A program made the position numbers and the translations under genes. From Leuconostoc kimchii IMSNU 11154 (GTDB taxonomy: Bacteria; Bacillota; Bacilli; Lactobacillales; Lactobacillaceae), in the NCBI RefSeq assembly GCF_000092505.1, contig NC_014136.1, positions 1,882,501 to 1,946,500 of the forward strand: a DNA stretch of 64,000 nt, written 5' to 3'. A model generated the notes under the pieces. That model saw only the letters and a list, made by a program, of their open reading frames with translations. It was not told where the DNA came from and made no database searches. Shown here one piece after another: positions 12,859 to 22,610 of this stretch. Positions within the stretch are counted from its first letter, which is position 1; each line of letters opens with the position of its first letter.

Positions 12859-14075
12859 TGATTCGTTTGAATTGGACTGATGAACAAAAGAATAGAATCA
12901 TCGAATTAAGCAAACAAGGTTTATCATCAGCTAAAGTTGCACAACAGATGTTTGATGAATATGGCGTTAACTTTAGTAGACGTACGGTAGCGAGGTTTAT
13001 CGCCACTGGTCAGACTAGTGGCCGTTATAAAGGTAAGACGAAACCAAAAGTCAAAGATGTAAAACGTGGCACTGAAATTGTCATCAACAAGGACGGTAGC
13101 ACAACATCATCTACGACAATGCAGATGACTTCTGAACAGGCCAAAGACCCAGACTTCGTATTAAGAGCACATGGCTTTAATCCGGACGATTGGGATATCG
13201 TATCAGCACGCAATAACTTCTGGCAACAGAACAGTGTTGAGAATGGTTTGATTGATTTGTATCAGTCTAAGATTACGGTTAAGCCTAAAGTTGATAAAGA
13301 ATTAACGCCACAAGATATTGCTGATCTGTTTAAGCATGACGTTAAACCATACATAGTTGAACAGGTTGCTCGAGACACGCACAATTTGGTGGTACCGCTT
13401 CCTGATATGCATTTTGGTATAACTACACTAAAAGATGTTGAAAGTCACTTAGATAAGCTGTTAGGTATCTTAAACAAAGGATACAAAACAATTGTTATTG
13501 AACAGCTGGGCGATTTGTTCCATTCTAGTCAAATATGGTCGTCACAAACTATGCGAGGAACAATGCTAGATGAAGTTGATATGGTACAAGCTATTGAAGA
13601 TGCTAAACAGTTCTTTGATATTTTGGTACCAGTTTGTTTGAACAACAGCACATCTGTTTACATTAAGCAAATGGCAGGCAATCATTCAGGAAACATGGAG
13701 TATGTTTTCATGGAGTATTTGAAAGCTAAGTATCCACAGGTCATCATCAAAAATAATATTAAGTATCGTGATGCTTACTTGTTAGATAACGTTGGTATCA
13801 TGATAGCTCATGGTGATTTAGCACCTAAGAATTTGCCTATGCTAATGGCTAATGAGTTTGGCGGTGTATGGTCGTTATCTCACAGTAAAGAGATACACAA
13901 GGGTCACTTTCATAAAGAGAAAGCGGTTGATGAGGGTGGCGTGATTAGTAGGCAACTTGGAACAATAAAGCCTAATGATAAGTATGAGATCAGTAATGGT
14001 TGGACGTTATCTAAGAAAGAACTATATGCACTTGAGTACGATAGTGACAACTTAGTTGCCGAGTGGCACGTTTAG
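12858..14075 (+). CDS. Phage metallophosphoesterase with N-terminal helix-turn-helix
   Basis: 405 residues from ATG 12858, which overlaps the preceding stop; AGGAAG lies 8 bases upstream. Residues 1-55 form a homeodomain-like helix-turn-helix (ELSKQGLSSAKVAQQM, RRTVARFIATGQ). From about 180 the calcineurin-like motifs appear in order: PDMHFG (~182), GDLFH (~217), GNHSG (~274), AHGD (~316), GHFHKE (~348). This is a metal-dependent phosphatase or nuclease found upstream of terminase genes in many phages of lactic acid bacteria. Its role in packaging or DNA processing is not established. Confidence 0.85.
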   Translation: MIRLNWTDEQKNRIIELSKQGLSSAKVAQQMFDEYGVNFSRRTVARFIATGQTSGRYKGKTKPKVKDVKRGTEIVINKDGSTTSSTTMQMTSEQAKDPDFVLRAHGFNPDDWDIVSARNNFWQQNSVENGLIDLYQSKITVKPKVDKELTPQDIADLFKHDVKPYIVEQVARDTHNLVVPLPDMHFGITTLKDVESHLDKLLGILNKGYKTIVIEQLGDLFHSSQIWSSQTMRGTMLDEVDMVQAIEDAKQFFDILVPVCLNNSTSVYIKQMAGNHSGNMEYVFMEYLKAKYPQVIIKNNIKYRDAYLLDNVGIMIAHGDLAPKNLPMLMANEFGGVWSLSHSKEIHKGHFHKEKAVDEGGVISRQLGTIKPNDKYEISNGWTLSKKELYALEYDSDNLVAEWHV

Positions 14076-14084
14076 GAGAATGAT

Positions 14085-14381
14085 ATGCAACAAGGACACC
14101 CAAGACATAAACAGTTGAGTAGAGCCAGGCATGAAATGTATTTGCACAACAGACACAAATCTTTGGTAGGTGTTACTGCTATAAAAAACCTATTCCTCGC
14201 ATTTGGTGAGTCTGTCAAAACGGCTGGTCAAAAAATACAAAAGGCATTTGGTGTTATTAACGAACAAATGTCTGCACCCAACACTGAGCTAAACAATGTG
14301 CCTGTTGTTGATTATGACAATTTTAAGGTTAAAGGGATTGGGACTAATGCTTTTCTGAAAGGAGGTGACACAATGACATGA
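14085..14381 (+). CDS. Phage protein before the small terminase, unknown function
   Basis: 98 residues beginning MQQGHPRHKQLSRARHEM, with a TAGGAGAA site. The basic N-terminus is followed by a helical middle and an acidic C-terminal part. It ends within the site GGAGGTGACAC that drives terS, and the stop overlaps the terS start (ATGA). No domain recognised. Position suggests an accessory packaging role, which is inference. Confidence 0.55.
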   Translation: MQQGHPRHKQLSRARHEMYLHNRHKSLVGVTAIKNLFLAFGESVKTAGQKIQKAFGVINEQMSAPNTELNNVPVVDYDNFKVKGIGTNAFLKGGDTMT

Positions 14382-14893
14382 AACTAACATCAAAACAACA
14401 GAAGTTTGCTGATGAGTTCTTAGAGACTGGAAACATTGAACAATCAGCAATTACAGCAGGTTATTCTAAAGCTTATGCCCGAGGGAATGCACACAAATTA
14501 GTTGCAAATGTGAGCATAAAATCATACATAGAGGAACGCATGGCTGAAATCAAGTCTAAGCGTATCATGGGCATTGAAGAAGCTGTTGAAATACTCACTA
14601 GCATTGCTAGAGGTGAGATGAAAGAGACTGTTGTTGTGGGCACTCCTATTGGTGCTGAAACGATTGAGAAAGAAGCCGACTTAAAGACACGTATTAGTGC
14701 GTTGAAAGAAATAATGAAGCGCTATCCTGATAATGATAAGTTGGTTGAACAACAAATACGTAAACTTAGTGCTGAAGCTGATATATCAGAGGCACGTGCT
14801 AAAGAGTTGATGAGTGATGGATATGTTGATGATGTACAAATCATAGGATTCGATAGGAGGAAGGCAAATGCTGAACGTAGCGAAGATAGTTAA
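14378..14893 (+). CDS. terS: Terminase small subunit
   Basis: 171 residues. The N-terminus has the Terminase_2 pattern: LTSKQQKFADEFLETGN, AITAGYSKAYARGNAHKLVAN, then IMGIEEAVEILTSIARGEM. It binds the phage packaging site and presents DNA to the large subunit. A very strong GGAGGTGA precedes the ATG. The C-terminal part is helical, for oligomerisation. It overlaps terL by 26 bp. Confidence 0.9.
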   Translation: MKLTSKQQKFADEFLETGNIEQSAITAGYSKAYARGNAHKLVANVSIKSYIEERMAEIKSKRIMGIEEAVEILTSIARGEMKETVVVGTPIGAETIEKEADLKTRISALKEIMKRYPDNDKLVEQQIRKLSAEADISEARAKELMSDGYVDDVQIIGFDRRKANAERSEDS

Positions 14894-16166
14894 CCCAGCA
14901 TTTGACCACCTGTGGGAAACAAACGCATCTAATATCATTGAAAAGGGCGGACGTGCCAGTACTAAGTCGAGTGGTATTAGTATCTATCTAGCCATGGGTA
15001 TGATGAGTGATCCTGATGCCAATGTGGTTTGCTATCGTAAGGTAGCTGGTAATCTCAAACGTAGCGTATATGAGCAGATTAAGTGGGCGTTAGATGAATT
15101 ACATGTATCATGGTTATTTCGCTTTAAAACATCCCCTATGGAGATTATAGATAGGCGTAATGGTAGTGGGTTCTACTTCTCTGGTGTTGATGACCCAAGT
15201 AAGCAGAAGTCATTCAAGATAGCTAAAGGATATGTACGTTGGTTGTGGTTTGAAGAGGCAACAGAGTTCAGTAACTTTACCGAGATACACACGGTTCAAT
15301 TATCATATACACGTCAAAAACTACCCAAAGGCATGCAAGTTGTCACGATATTCTCGTACAACCCACCCCGCAACCCATATGATTGGATTAATGAATGGGT
15401 GGAGAGTGTTAGCGATGATGCTGATTTCTTAGTAGTGCATACCACGTACCTAGATGACGAGTTACATTTTTTATCTGAACAGTATTTACACGACATTGAG
15501 AAGTACAAACACAATGACTATGACTACTACAGGTGGCAATTCTTAGGCGAACCAGTTGGACTTGGTACTAATGTTTATAAGATGGACTTATTCCAACGAC
15601 TGGAACACTTAGAAGATTTAAACGACTCTGTTGTTGATTTATACTTCTCTGCCGATGTCGGACACTCCGTATCAGCGACTGCGGTTGGCTGTTATGGCGT
15701 GACTTATCATCGCAAAGTTGTGCTAATAGACATGTGGTATTACAGTCCAGAGGGTAAAGTCGACAAAATGGCACCTGACGACTTATCCAAGAACATTCAT
15801 GACTTTATAGAGAAAATGTATGCAAAGTATGGTAAACCAATCAGTAACATGACTATGGATAGTGCTGAAGCTTCACTTAGAAACCAATACCATAAAGATT
15901 ACGGCGTTGATTGGCATCCTGTTGCAAAACTAAAGAAACCAGACATGATCGATCGTGTGCAAAACTTACTTGCACAGGGTCGTTTTTATTATCTGCCAAC
16001 TGAAAATAATATTAAATACTTTATTCCACAACATCAGAAATATCAATGGGAAGAAAAGTCTTTACAGACTGATGAACCCAAGGTGATTAAGGTAGATGAT
16101 CATTCAGTGGACAGCATGCAGTATATGGTTCTTGATAATGAAGACGTACTAGACCTTGCATGGTAG
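14868..16166 (+). CDS. terL: Terminase large subunit, PBSX/Terminase_3 type
   Basis: 432 residues. The ATPase has a Walker A-like GGRASTKSSG at 27-36 and Walker B WLWFEE at 125-130. The C-terminal nuclease begins around YFSADVGHS (~257-265), with further acidic residues at DSAEAS. It packages DNA into the prohead by ATP hydrolysis and cuts it. AGGAGGAAGG precedes the ATG. Length fits the family (about 420-450). The portal gene follows. Confidence 0.92.
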   Translation: MLNVAKIVNPAFDHLWETNASNIIEKGGRASTKSSGISIYLAMGMMSDPDANVVCYRKVAGNLKRSVYEQIKWALDELHVSWLFRFKTSPMEIIDRRNGSGFYFSGVDDPSKQKSFKIAKGYVRWLWFEEATEFSNFTEIHTVQLSYTRQKLPKGMQVVTIFSYNPPRNPYDWINEWVESVSDDADFLVVHTTYLDDELHFLSEQYLHDIEKYKHNDYDYYRWQFLGEPVGLGTNVYKMDLFQRLEHLEDLNDSVVDLYFSADVGHSVSATAVGCYGVTYHRKVVLIDMWYYSPEGKVDKMAPDDLSKNIHDFIEKMYAKYGKPISNMTMDSAEASLRNQYHKDYGVDWHPVAKLKKPDMIDRVQNLLAQGRFYYLPTENNIKYFIPQHQKYQWEEKSLQTDEPKVIKVDDHSVDSMQYMVLDNEDVLDLAW

Positions 16167-16174
16167 GAGCGTAT

Positions 16175-17740
16175 ATGACAATCAGAGATAAACTACATGA
16201 TCTTTTTACGAAAGGAAAGTTAAGCATGGGATTTGGGAAGACACTTGCAAATATCACAGATGACCCACGCATTAATTTGCCACCTAGTGAGATTGCGCGT
16301 ATTAGAGATGACTTAAATTATTATAGCAATAAGTTTGGCGATATTAAGTTCTTTAATACGAAGAATGAACAGCGAACACGCAAGCAGTTCACGTTGTCGA
16401 TCACGCACCAAGCAGCACGCAAATTGGCATCTGTTATCTTTAATGAACAAGTGACCATATCAGTGGCTGGCGAAGAGATTGATAAATTCATAGATGGCGT
16501 GATGCGCGATAACTTGTTTAATCTCAAATATGAAGAATACCTTGAGACAGCGATTGCTACTGGTGGCTTTGCGATACGTCCATACATTGATGATAACAAT
16601 AAGGTTAAGTTGGCATGGATACGTGCAGATCAATTTGTACCGCTGCAATCTAACACTAATGATATTCAATCGGCGGTTATCGTTAATAAGACAACAGCAA
16701 CAGAGAATGGACGTACGGTTTATTACTCGCTTTTGGAGTTTCACGAGTTTGATGGCGGATTAAATCAAGAGACAGTCACGAACGAGCTGTATCGTAGCGA
16801 AGATGTTAATGAGGTTGGACAACAGGTTAATTTAACAGCGTTAGATGCTTATGCAAACCTGCCAGAACAAGCAGTTATTTCTGATGTTATCCGTCCATCG
16901 TTCGCCTATTTCAAGACACCTGGCAAGAACAATCAATCGATTGAAAGCCCATTGGGTATTGGCATTGTTGAGAATAACAAGCATGTGATTGAGGCAATTA
17001 ATACCACGCAAGATCAGTTCTATCGTGAAGTTAAGTTAGGTAAGAAACGTATTGCTATTGATGGCACATTAATGAAACCTAGCACGCAACACGCCGGTGA
17101 TGACAACCGTGGTTACCCTATGTTTGATCCAGATGATGACGTGTTCATGCAAACAGGTGAATCTAAAGATGGTAAGCCGTTGCTTCAAGACTTAACCAAT
17201 GACATTCGTGTTGGCCAATACTCTGATGCGCTTCAATTATTCATACGCGAGTTTGAAAACAATATCGGGTTATCACAAGGCACATTATCGACTGATGCCA
17301 CTAAGAGCACAAAGACAGCCACAGAGGTTGTATCAGACAACAGTGAGACTTATCGGACACGTTCGAGTTACATCACACAGGTTGAGAAGCAGATTAAAGA
17401 ATTGATTATCTCAATCGTGCAGTTAGCTACTAAGTCTGAATTATTTGATAGCGCACAAGCACCATTGTCGGTCGATTTAATCAATGAACCACTAGAGATT
17501 AACCTACACTTTGATGATGGCGTATTCGTCGATAAGGATAAGCAACTCGAAGAAGATTTAAAAGTTGCATCTGTTGGACTGATGCCAAAGAAACAATTCT
17601 TAATGCGTAACTACGGTTTGAGTGAGGAAGATGCGCGGGCTTGGTTAGATGAACTGCAAGCAGAAGCACCAGAAACTGATAATATGCCTGATACACAAGC
17701 CGGCATGTTGGGTGGTAGTGACGGAGGCAGTGATGAATGA
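16175..17740 (+). CDS. Portal protein (SPP1 gp6-like)
   Basis: 521 residues from ATG 16175, preceded by TAGGAGCG; an earlier in-frame ATG at 16160 lies inside terL and has no site. The sequence follows the SPP1-type portal family: an N-terminal wing with FNTKNEQRTRKQFTLS and FDPDDDVFMQTGE, and an acidic Gly/Ser-rich tail. It forms the dodecameric ring through which DNA enters and leaves the head. It overlaps the minor capsid gene by 4 bp. Confidence 0.87.
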   Translation: MTIRDKLHDLFTKGKLSMGFGKTLANITDDPRINLPPSEIARIRDDLNYYSNKFGDIKFFNTKNEQRTRKQFTLSITHQAARKLASVIFNEQVTISVAGEEIDKFIDGVMRDNLFNLKYEEYLETAIATGGFAIRPYIDDNNKVKLAWIRADQFVPLQSNTNDIQSAVIVNKTTATENGRTVYYSLLEFHEFDGGLNQETVTNELYRSEDVNEVGQQVNLTALDAYANLPEQAVISDVIRPSFAYFKTPGKNNQSIESPLGIGIVENNKHVIEAINTTQDQFYREVKLGKKRIAIDGTLMKPSTQHAGDDNRGYPMFDPDDDVFMQTGESKDGKPLLQDLTNDIRVGQYSDALQLFIREFENNIGLSQGTLSTDATKSTKTATEVVSDNSETYRTRSSYITQVEKQIKELIISIVQLATKSELFDSAQAPLSVDLINEPLEINLHFDDGVFVDKDKQLEEDLKVASVGLMPKKQFLMRNYGLSEEDARAWLDELQAEAPETDNMPDTQAGMLGGSDGGSDE

Positions 17741-18876
17741 TTACGCCAAACTCAATGCAACAGCAAGCAGATAGCATAGCTAATATTTATGCAAAACTTG
17801 AACAGGATATATTCAGTCTATTAATCAAATCAGTTAATGATAGCGATTGGGACAAGATAAATGCTGATAACGTCATGATGTGGCAAGTCGAGCAGCTAAG
17901 TAAGATGCGCGCATTAACGCGTGATGTAATTAGATTGGTTGCTAAATCAAATAAGGTTTCAGAACGCGAGTTGACTAACTTAGTTAAACGTAACGGCTTA
18001 CAAATTGTTAGTGAGATTGATACTAAGTTACAAGACATCATGAATAAACAAGTGAGCGTGGGTGCAGATACAACTAACATGTTGGACTCAATTGTACGCC
18101 AAACATTCCTTGATATTAACAACAACGTCAATCAAACATTAATCACGACTAATTATCAAAACAACGCTGCTATGAAGACGTTTCAAAGCATCGTCAAGCA
18201 ATCAACACTAGAAGTCACAAGTGGGATTAAAACACCAGAGAGAGCCGTTAGAGATAATGTCTATAAGTGGGTTGATAAAGGTATTGATACAACGCTTATT
18301 GACAAAGGTGGTAACAGTTGGTCACTCGAGAGTTATTCGCGGCTGGTAATTAATGCAACCGCACATCGTACATTCAATGATTTAAGATTGAAGCGCATGA
18401 AAGACTTTGGTATGGGACAGGCAATGATGAGCTCACATGCCGCTGCTCGTGAAGCTTGTGCACATATTCAAGGCACGGTGGTTAATGTCGTGACCAGCGA
18501 TAATGAAGCCTACAACCCTAAATATGACAGTATCTATAATCACGGTTATGGCACATTCGCAGGAACACAGGGCGCAAACTGTAGCCACACATTAACGCCG
18601 TTTGACCCAGATGTTAACACTGATGTGACACCTAAACATTATGACCCTGATGAGGCTATTAAACGTGGTAAAGAACAGCAGAAACAGCGCAACATGGAAC
18701 GCGCTATACGCGCTAGTAAGAAACGCCTAACAGCTGCTAAACAGTTGAAAGATACTGATATGGAGGCAAAGATGAAGTCGCGTATATCTAATCAACAGAA
18801 GAATTTACGAGAATTTATTGGCGATAAGGATTATTTAGGGCGTGATTATTCAAGAGAATCTATTCAAAGCTTTTAA
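17737..18876 (+). CDS. Minor capsid protein (phage minor capsid protein 2 family)
   Basis: 379 residues. The C-terminal half shows the family signature (SSHAAAREACAHIQG, NPKYDSIYNHGYGTFAGTQG, NCSHTLTPFDPDVN) with Cys and His residues as in MuF-like head proteins. The N-terminal ~200 residues are helical. It probably joins the portal and inner head. ATGA overlap with the portal gene couples them. The family is the standard neighbour of SPP1-type portals with GP20-type scaffolds. Confidence 0.85.
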   Translation: MITPNSMQQQADSIANIYAKLEQDIFSLLIKSVNDSDWDKINADNVMMWQVEQLSKMRALTRDVIRLVAKSNKVSERELTNLVKRNGLQIVSEIDTKLQDIMNKQVSVGADTTNMLDSIVRQTFLDINNNVNQTLITTNYQNNAAMKTFQSIVKQSTLEVTSGIKTPERAVRDNVYKWVDKGIDTTLIDKGGNSWSLESYSRLVINATAHRTFNDLRLKRMKDFGMGQAMMSSHAAAREACAHIQGTVVNVVTSDNEAYNPKYDSIYNHGYGTFAGTQGANCSHTLTPFDPDVNTDVTPKHYDPDEAIKRGKEQQKQRNMERAIRASKKRLTAAKQLKDTDMEAKMKSRISNQQKNLREFIGDKDYLGRDYSRESIQSF

Positions 18877-18963
18877 AACTAGACCTGAGCACGTCTATAA
18901 AAGGCTTTTTAAAGTTCAAAAAATTCGGTGACGTTACACCGTAAAAACACAAAGGAGATTTTT

Positions 18964-19593
18964 ATGAACAGGGATACATTGCAAAAGTTTGGTCTATCAG
19001 ACGACCAAGTCAACCAAGTCATGGCTGAACACGGTAAGGATTTAGAGAAGTCAAAGAGCGTTGAAAGTGAATTAGAGCAGTTGAAACAGCAAAACACTGA
19101 ACTAACATCACAAATCAGTGACCGCGACAAGCAACTTAAAGACTTATCGGGTAAGGCTGACGGTAATGAAGAGCTTCAATCACAAATCAAGTCATTGCAA
19201 GAGCAAAACAAGCAATCAAAGACTGATTATGAAACTAACATTACCAAGTTGAAGCGTGATGGCGCTATTGAATTAGCATTGCGTGAAGCTAAAGCTAAAA
19301 ATCCCAAAGCAGTGCGGGCGTTATTAGATGGCGAAACAATCAAGGTTGATGAAGATGGCGTACATGGTCTGAAAGAACAACTGGAGCAATTACACACGAG
19401 TGATGCTTACTTATTTGATGTTTCTGAACCAAAGGCACCGCAAGTTAAGGTTTTTACTGGCGGCAATCCATCTGGTGGAGATGGTTCAAAAACACCTAAG
19501 TTAAGTTCACTTTCATACAAAGAGGCGCTTGAGTTAAAACAATCTCAACCAGAAGTTTATGCTCAAGCCGTTTCGGAAAATCAAGGAGAATAA
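18964..19593 (+). CDS. Scaffolding protein (phage GP20-like)
   Basis: 209 residues from ATG 18964, preceded by AAAGGAGATTTTT. Residues 8-110 are a coiled coil (LGLSDDQVNQVM-like start, then KSVESELEQLKQQNTELTSQ), typical of minor structural GP20 scaffolds. After it comes a region with KNPKAVRALLDGETIKVDEDG and a Gly-rich linker. It shapes the prohead and is lost on maturation. An 87-bp gap with a small GGTG/CACC hairpin (about 18930-18943) precedes it. The capsid gene follows after 3 bp. Confidence 0.86.
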   Translation: MNRDTLQKFGLSDDQVNQVMAEHGKDLEKSKSVESELEQLKQQNTELTSQISDRDKQLKDLSGKADGNEELQSQIKSLQEQNKQSKTDYETNITKLKRDGAIELALREAKAKNPKAVRALLDGETIKVDEDGVHGLKEQLEQLHTSDAYLFDVSEPKAPQVKVFTGGNPSGGDGSKTPKLSSLSYKEALELKQSQPEVYAQAVSENQGE

Positions 19594-19596
19594 AGC

Positions 19597-20556
19597 ATGG
19601 CAAATGATTTAACAACATTAGAACAGATGATTGATCCTGAAGTAATGGGTGAGATGATTCTGGCTCAACTTCAAAAAGCAATCAAGTTCGGTGCGATCGC
19701 GCCTATTGATAACACATTATCAGGACGACCCGGTGACACGGTTACAGTTCCACGATGGAAATATATCGGCGACGCTCAAGATGTTGCTGAGGGCGCAGCG
19801 ATTGATTATGCACAAATGGCTAACTCAACTGACACTTTCACGGTTAAAAAAGCCGCAAAGGGTGTTAAGTTAACAGATGAAGCTGTATTATCTGGATATG
19901 GCGACCCAATTGGAGAGGCAACACGCCAAATTACAATGGCCATTGCATCAAAGCTTGATAACGATACGCTTGCCGCAGCTACTAAATCACGTCTAACATT
20001 GTCTTCTGCTGATTTCACTAAGTTAGATTTTATTGACACTATCGAAGCTGCGTTTATTGATGACACTTCTGATAACAACTTTGAGGGTGACGATGCAAAT
20101 GCACAAGGTGTTATTTACATGAACCCTAAGGATGTCAACAAAGTTCGTAAAGCAGCAGCGCAAGATTGGGATCGTGCAACAGCATTAGGCGATTCAATCT
20201 TATCGACCGGCGTGTTCGGTGGCGTGTTAGGTTGGCAGTTCATTCGTTCACGTAAAGTTCCGGTTGGCTCAGCTATTGTTGCTAAGCCTGGTGCCATGAA
20301 GACGTATCTCAAACGCGCCGTTCAAGCAGAAACAGGACGTGACATGGACAACAAGTCAACTAAGTTCAATGCTGATATGCACTATGGTGTGGCTATCTAT
20401 GATGATACTAAGCTATTGGCCATCAACCCATTCAACTATGCTGATGGTACTGTAATCGACCAAAACATTAAGAAGACTGAAAACGGTTCAGTCCGCAAGT
20501 CAAGTAAGACTGGAACAGAAGCACCAGTGACACCACCAGCAGGCGGCGGTGAATAA
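19597..20556 (+). CDS. Major capsid protein
   Basis: 319 residues. Typical phrases of an HK97-fold head protein include TLSGRPGDTVTVPRWKYIG, AAKGVKLTDEAVLSGYGDP, VIYMNPKDVNKVRKAA and a C-terminal LLAINPFN. It forms the head shell. A short Thr/Pro/Gly-rich tail ends the protein. Its place directly after the scaffold and the good site AAGGAGAA support the call. The Gly/Pro-rich tail may be surface-exposed. Confidence 0.88.
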   Translation: MANDLTTLEQMIDPEVMGEMILAQLQKAIKFGAIAPIDNTLSGRPGDTVTVPRWKYIGDAQDVAEGAAIDYAQMANSTDTFTVKKAAKGVKLTDEAVLSGYGDPIGEATRQITMAIASKLDNDTLAAATKSRLTLSSADFTKLDFIDTIEAAFIDDTSDNNFEGDDANAQGVIYMNPKDVNKVRKAAAQDWDRATALGDSILSTGVFGGVLGWQFIRSRKVPVGSAIVAKPGAMKTYLKRAVQAETGRDMDNKSTKFNADMHYGVAIYDDTKLLAINPFNYADGTVIDQNIKKTENGSVRKSSKTGTEAPVTPPAGGGE

Positions 20557-20572
20557 TCGAAAGGAGTGAGTT

Positions 20573-20998
20573 ATGTATTTAACTTATCCTGAATTTCAAA
20601 GTATATTGCCTAATTCTGTTTCAAATGACGTGTTTGAGCAACTACTACCAAATGCTGAAATACAAATTGATACAGTCACTAATTACTTTTACGGCATGCC
20701 TGATTCGCATGTATTAGATGATGATGCCGTTTCTGAATATAAGTGGTTAAAGTCTAGGGCAAGTGCATTTAAACGTGCTATTGCGCTGACAATTGACTAC
20801 ATGGACAGGAACAGTATCACAGATAGTTCTGATTTGAATAATGGATCATATTCTAGTATTGAAATTGGACGTACAACATTGCAATCTGCTAATGGTGGTG
20901 GTACATCGTCAACCAGCAGTGGTTTCGCAGTGCCTGATGAAGTTTTGTCTTTATTAGGTCGGTTCGGTATGAGATATGGGGGTGTTGCTAGTGTCTAG
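20573..20998 (+). CDS. Head-tail connector protein
   Basis: 141 residues, preceded by AAAGGAGTGAG. MYLTYPEFQSILPNSVS at the start and helices with AFKRAIALTIDYM match small head completion proteins that follow the capsid gene (gp15/gp6-like). A Gly/Ser/Thr-rich segment lies at about 105-118. It would sit under the portal. The next gene starts just inside its end. Confidence 0.78.
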   Translation: MYLTYPEFQSILPNSVSNDVFEQLLPNAEIQIDTVTNYFYGMPDSHVLDDDAVSEYKWLKSRASAFKRAIALTIDYMDRNSITDSSDLNNGSYSSIEIGRTTLQSANGGGTSSTSSGFAVPDEVLSLLGRFGMRYGGVASV

Positions 20999-21344
20999 GA
21001 TACCAACAATTCCCAAGAAATGGGCTAACCAACAAATCATTTACAAAGATCCGACTGGCGCAAAAGACAAGTATGGTAAGCAAACAGTCACAGAAACAAT
21101 CATCAACAATTGTGTGGTGCAGCTCGAAACGATCTATTCGGGAACGAACAATGATCGTCAAGTTGTCGCTAATGCAGTTGTTTTTTTGTACGCAAGTGTT
21201 GCTAATCCGTTTTTGAAGTTCGACAAGAACAGCCAAGGTAACAAGATTGTTTTCGATAGCGTTGAGTACACGATTAAGCGCATTGTTGACAACCGTGACC
21301 CGTTGAGTAATGAAGTTTGGTCATATGAATTGGAGGTATTGTGA
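20991..21344 (+). CDS. Head completion/minor capsid protein
   Basis: 117 residues from GTG 20991, for which GGGGGTG is the best site; ATG 20976 would add five residues and overlap more. The fold pattern (IPKKWANQQIIYKDPTG, DSVEYTIKRIVDNRDP, SYELEVL) matches the putative minor capsid family placed second after the capsid gene in these phages. It is likely a stopper or adaptor of the head-tail interface. It ends overlapping the next ATG. Confidence 0.72.
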   Translation: MSRIPTIPKKWANQQIIYKDPTGAKDKYGKQTVTETIINNCVVQLETIYSGTNNDRQVVANAVVFLYASVANPFLKFDKNSQGNKIVFDSVEYTIKRIVDNRDPLSNEVWSYELEVL

Positions 21345-21703
21345 TGGCAATTACACTTGATTTTAGACGAGCCAATAATATTCTGACACATAAAAATAAA
21401 GCTGCCGCGCAATACAAAGCTGCTAATCAAGCAATGATGGCTATGGAACGATTTGTACCAATGTCTAATCAGCAAAAGCAGAACAGGTTACGTACTGAAA
21501 CTAGTCTATCTGCTGATGGTCAACACATTAACTACGCCATACCATACGCACGGGCACAATTCTACGGCTTCACTAACAGCGGCGCTAAGATACAGAATTA
21601 CACAACACCTGGAACAAGCAGACGTTGGGATTTGCGTTTGAAAGGCAATAAAGAGCTTATGAAGACTGTAACTGATGCATTCGGAAAGGAGTTGTTGAGT
21701 TAA
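21344..21703 (+). CDS. Minor capsid protein (tail completion, HK97 gp10-like position)
   Basis: 119 residues from ATG 21344, with GGAGGTATT upstream; GTG 21341 is a weaker alternative. The sequence follows the 'minor capsid protein 2' pattern: an N-terminal helix, FVPMSNQQKQNRLR, IPYARAQFYGF, PGTSRRWD. It probably joins tail and head. Gene spacing is zero on both sides (TAATG junction), consistent with a tightly coupled morphogenesis operon. Confidence 0.75.
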   Translation: MAITLDFRRANNILTHKNKAAAQYKAANQAMMAMERFVPMSNQQKQNRLRTETSLSADGQHINYAIPYARAQFYGFTNSGAKIQNYTTPGTSRRWDLRLKGNKELMKTVTDAFGKELLS

Positions 21704-22098
21704 TGGACTTAATCGAGAGACTAGCAGACAAAATTAATACGCTTGATTTGCCACAAATGATGATTATTGATCATTTAAACAGTAGTAGCGATTTCGGAAT
21801 CTACATGCAACCGGGATCGCGAGTAATCAGTGAAGATTGGTCTGGTATTCAGGAACGTTTGTTACCTTTCGAGATAGCTTTCCGTACTGATGATTTTGAA
21901 TTAGGAAGTAATACACTTTGGAAAATCAGCGAGCTATTGGATAGCATAAATTCGATTGAAACAGATGGCACATATGAATTCAATAAACTGAACATAGAAC
22001 CACAACCGTTTTCAATCAATGTAGATGTCTCTAATAAAGGCATTTTTTTATTGGATTTCAGTGTTGAAATCACACAAAAAATTAAATTAGGAGAATAA
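21703..22098 (+). CDS. Tail terminator-like minor capsid protein
   Basis: 131 residues. It begins MDLIERLADKINTLDLPQM and includes SDFGIYMQPGSRVISEDW and FLLDFSVEITQKI, the pattern of the minor capsid protein 3/tail terminator family. It caps the tail tube and sets its end. It starts in the stop of the previous gene and is followed after 3 bp by the tail tube gene, the usual order. Confidence 0.75.
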   Translation: MDLIERLADKINTLDLPQMMIIDHLNSSSDFGIYMQPGSRVISEDWSGIQERLLPFEIAFRTDDFELGSNTLWKISELLDSINSIETDGTYEFNKLNIEPQPFSINVDVSNKGIFLLDFSVEITQKIKLGE

Positions 22099-22101
22099 AT
22101 C

Positions 22102-22578
22102 ATGGGTAAATTTAACGAAAACTGGCAGAATAAGCTGGAAATTGACATCAAAGGCACTACATCACTTGCTGATATTGAAAAGGCAACATGGGCACCTTTG
22201 TCAGAAGGTATTCAAACAATCACACCAGCAGCAGCTGAAACGGCTGATACAACGCCTTATTACAGTGGCGAAGGCTTTTCAGATGTTGATGTCACTGGTA
22301 AAGCGATTACATTTGCTATTGCTGGTCATCGTTTAGATGGCGATGCAGCACAAGATTACATCGCTAGCAAGTTTACATCTGTCGGTGACACATTGCGCAC
22401 GTTAGCACGTTGGACTGCACCTAACGGCGACAAAGTTCAATTCGTGGCAACGTTGCAAGCAATCGTACCTTTCGGTGGTGCTGCCAACGTTAAGCAGACA
22501 TTTAGTTTCACACTTGCTGCTAACGGTAAGCCACAAGCTGTACCTGCCACAACTACACCAGATGGTGGACAAGGTTAA
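22102..22578 (+). CDS. Major tail (tube) protein
   Basis: 158 residues. It begins MGKFNENWQNKLEIDIKG. The middle (PYYSGEGFSDVDVTGKAITF, HRLDGDAAQDYIASKF) and late RWTAPNGDKVQFVATLQAIVPFGGAAN match major tail proteins of lactic phages. It polymerises into the tail tube. A short Thr/Gly-rich tail ends the protein. GGAGAATAAATC precedes the ATG. A 79-bp gap follows with a small hairpin at 22611-22627. Confidence 0.82.
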   Translation: MGKFNENWQNKLEIDIKGTTSLADIEKATWAPLSEGIQTITPAAAETADTTPYYSGEGFSDVDVTGKAITFAIAGHRLDGDAAQDYIASKFTSVGDTLRTLARWTAPNGDKVQFVATLQAIVPFGGAANVKQTFSFTLAANGKPQAVPATTTPDGGQG

Positions 22579-22610
22579 TAACTAATAAGCGACAACGGCT
22601 AAACGTTCAA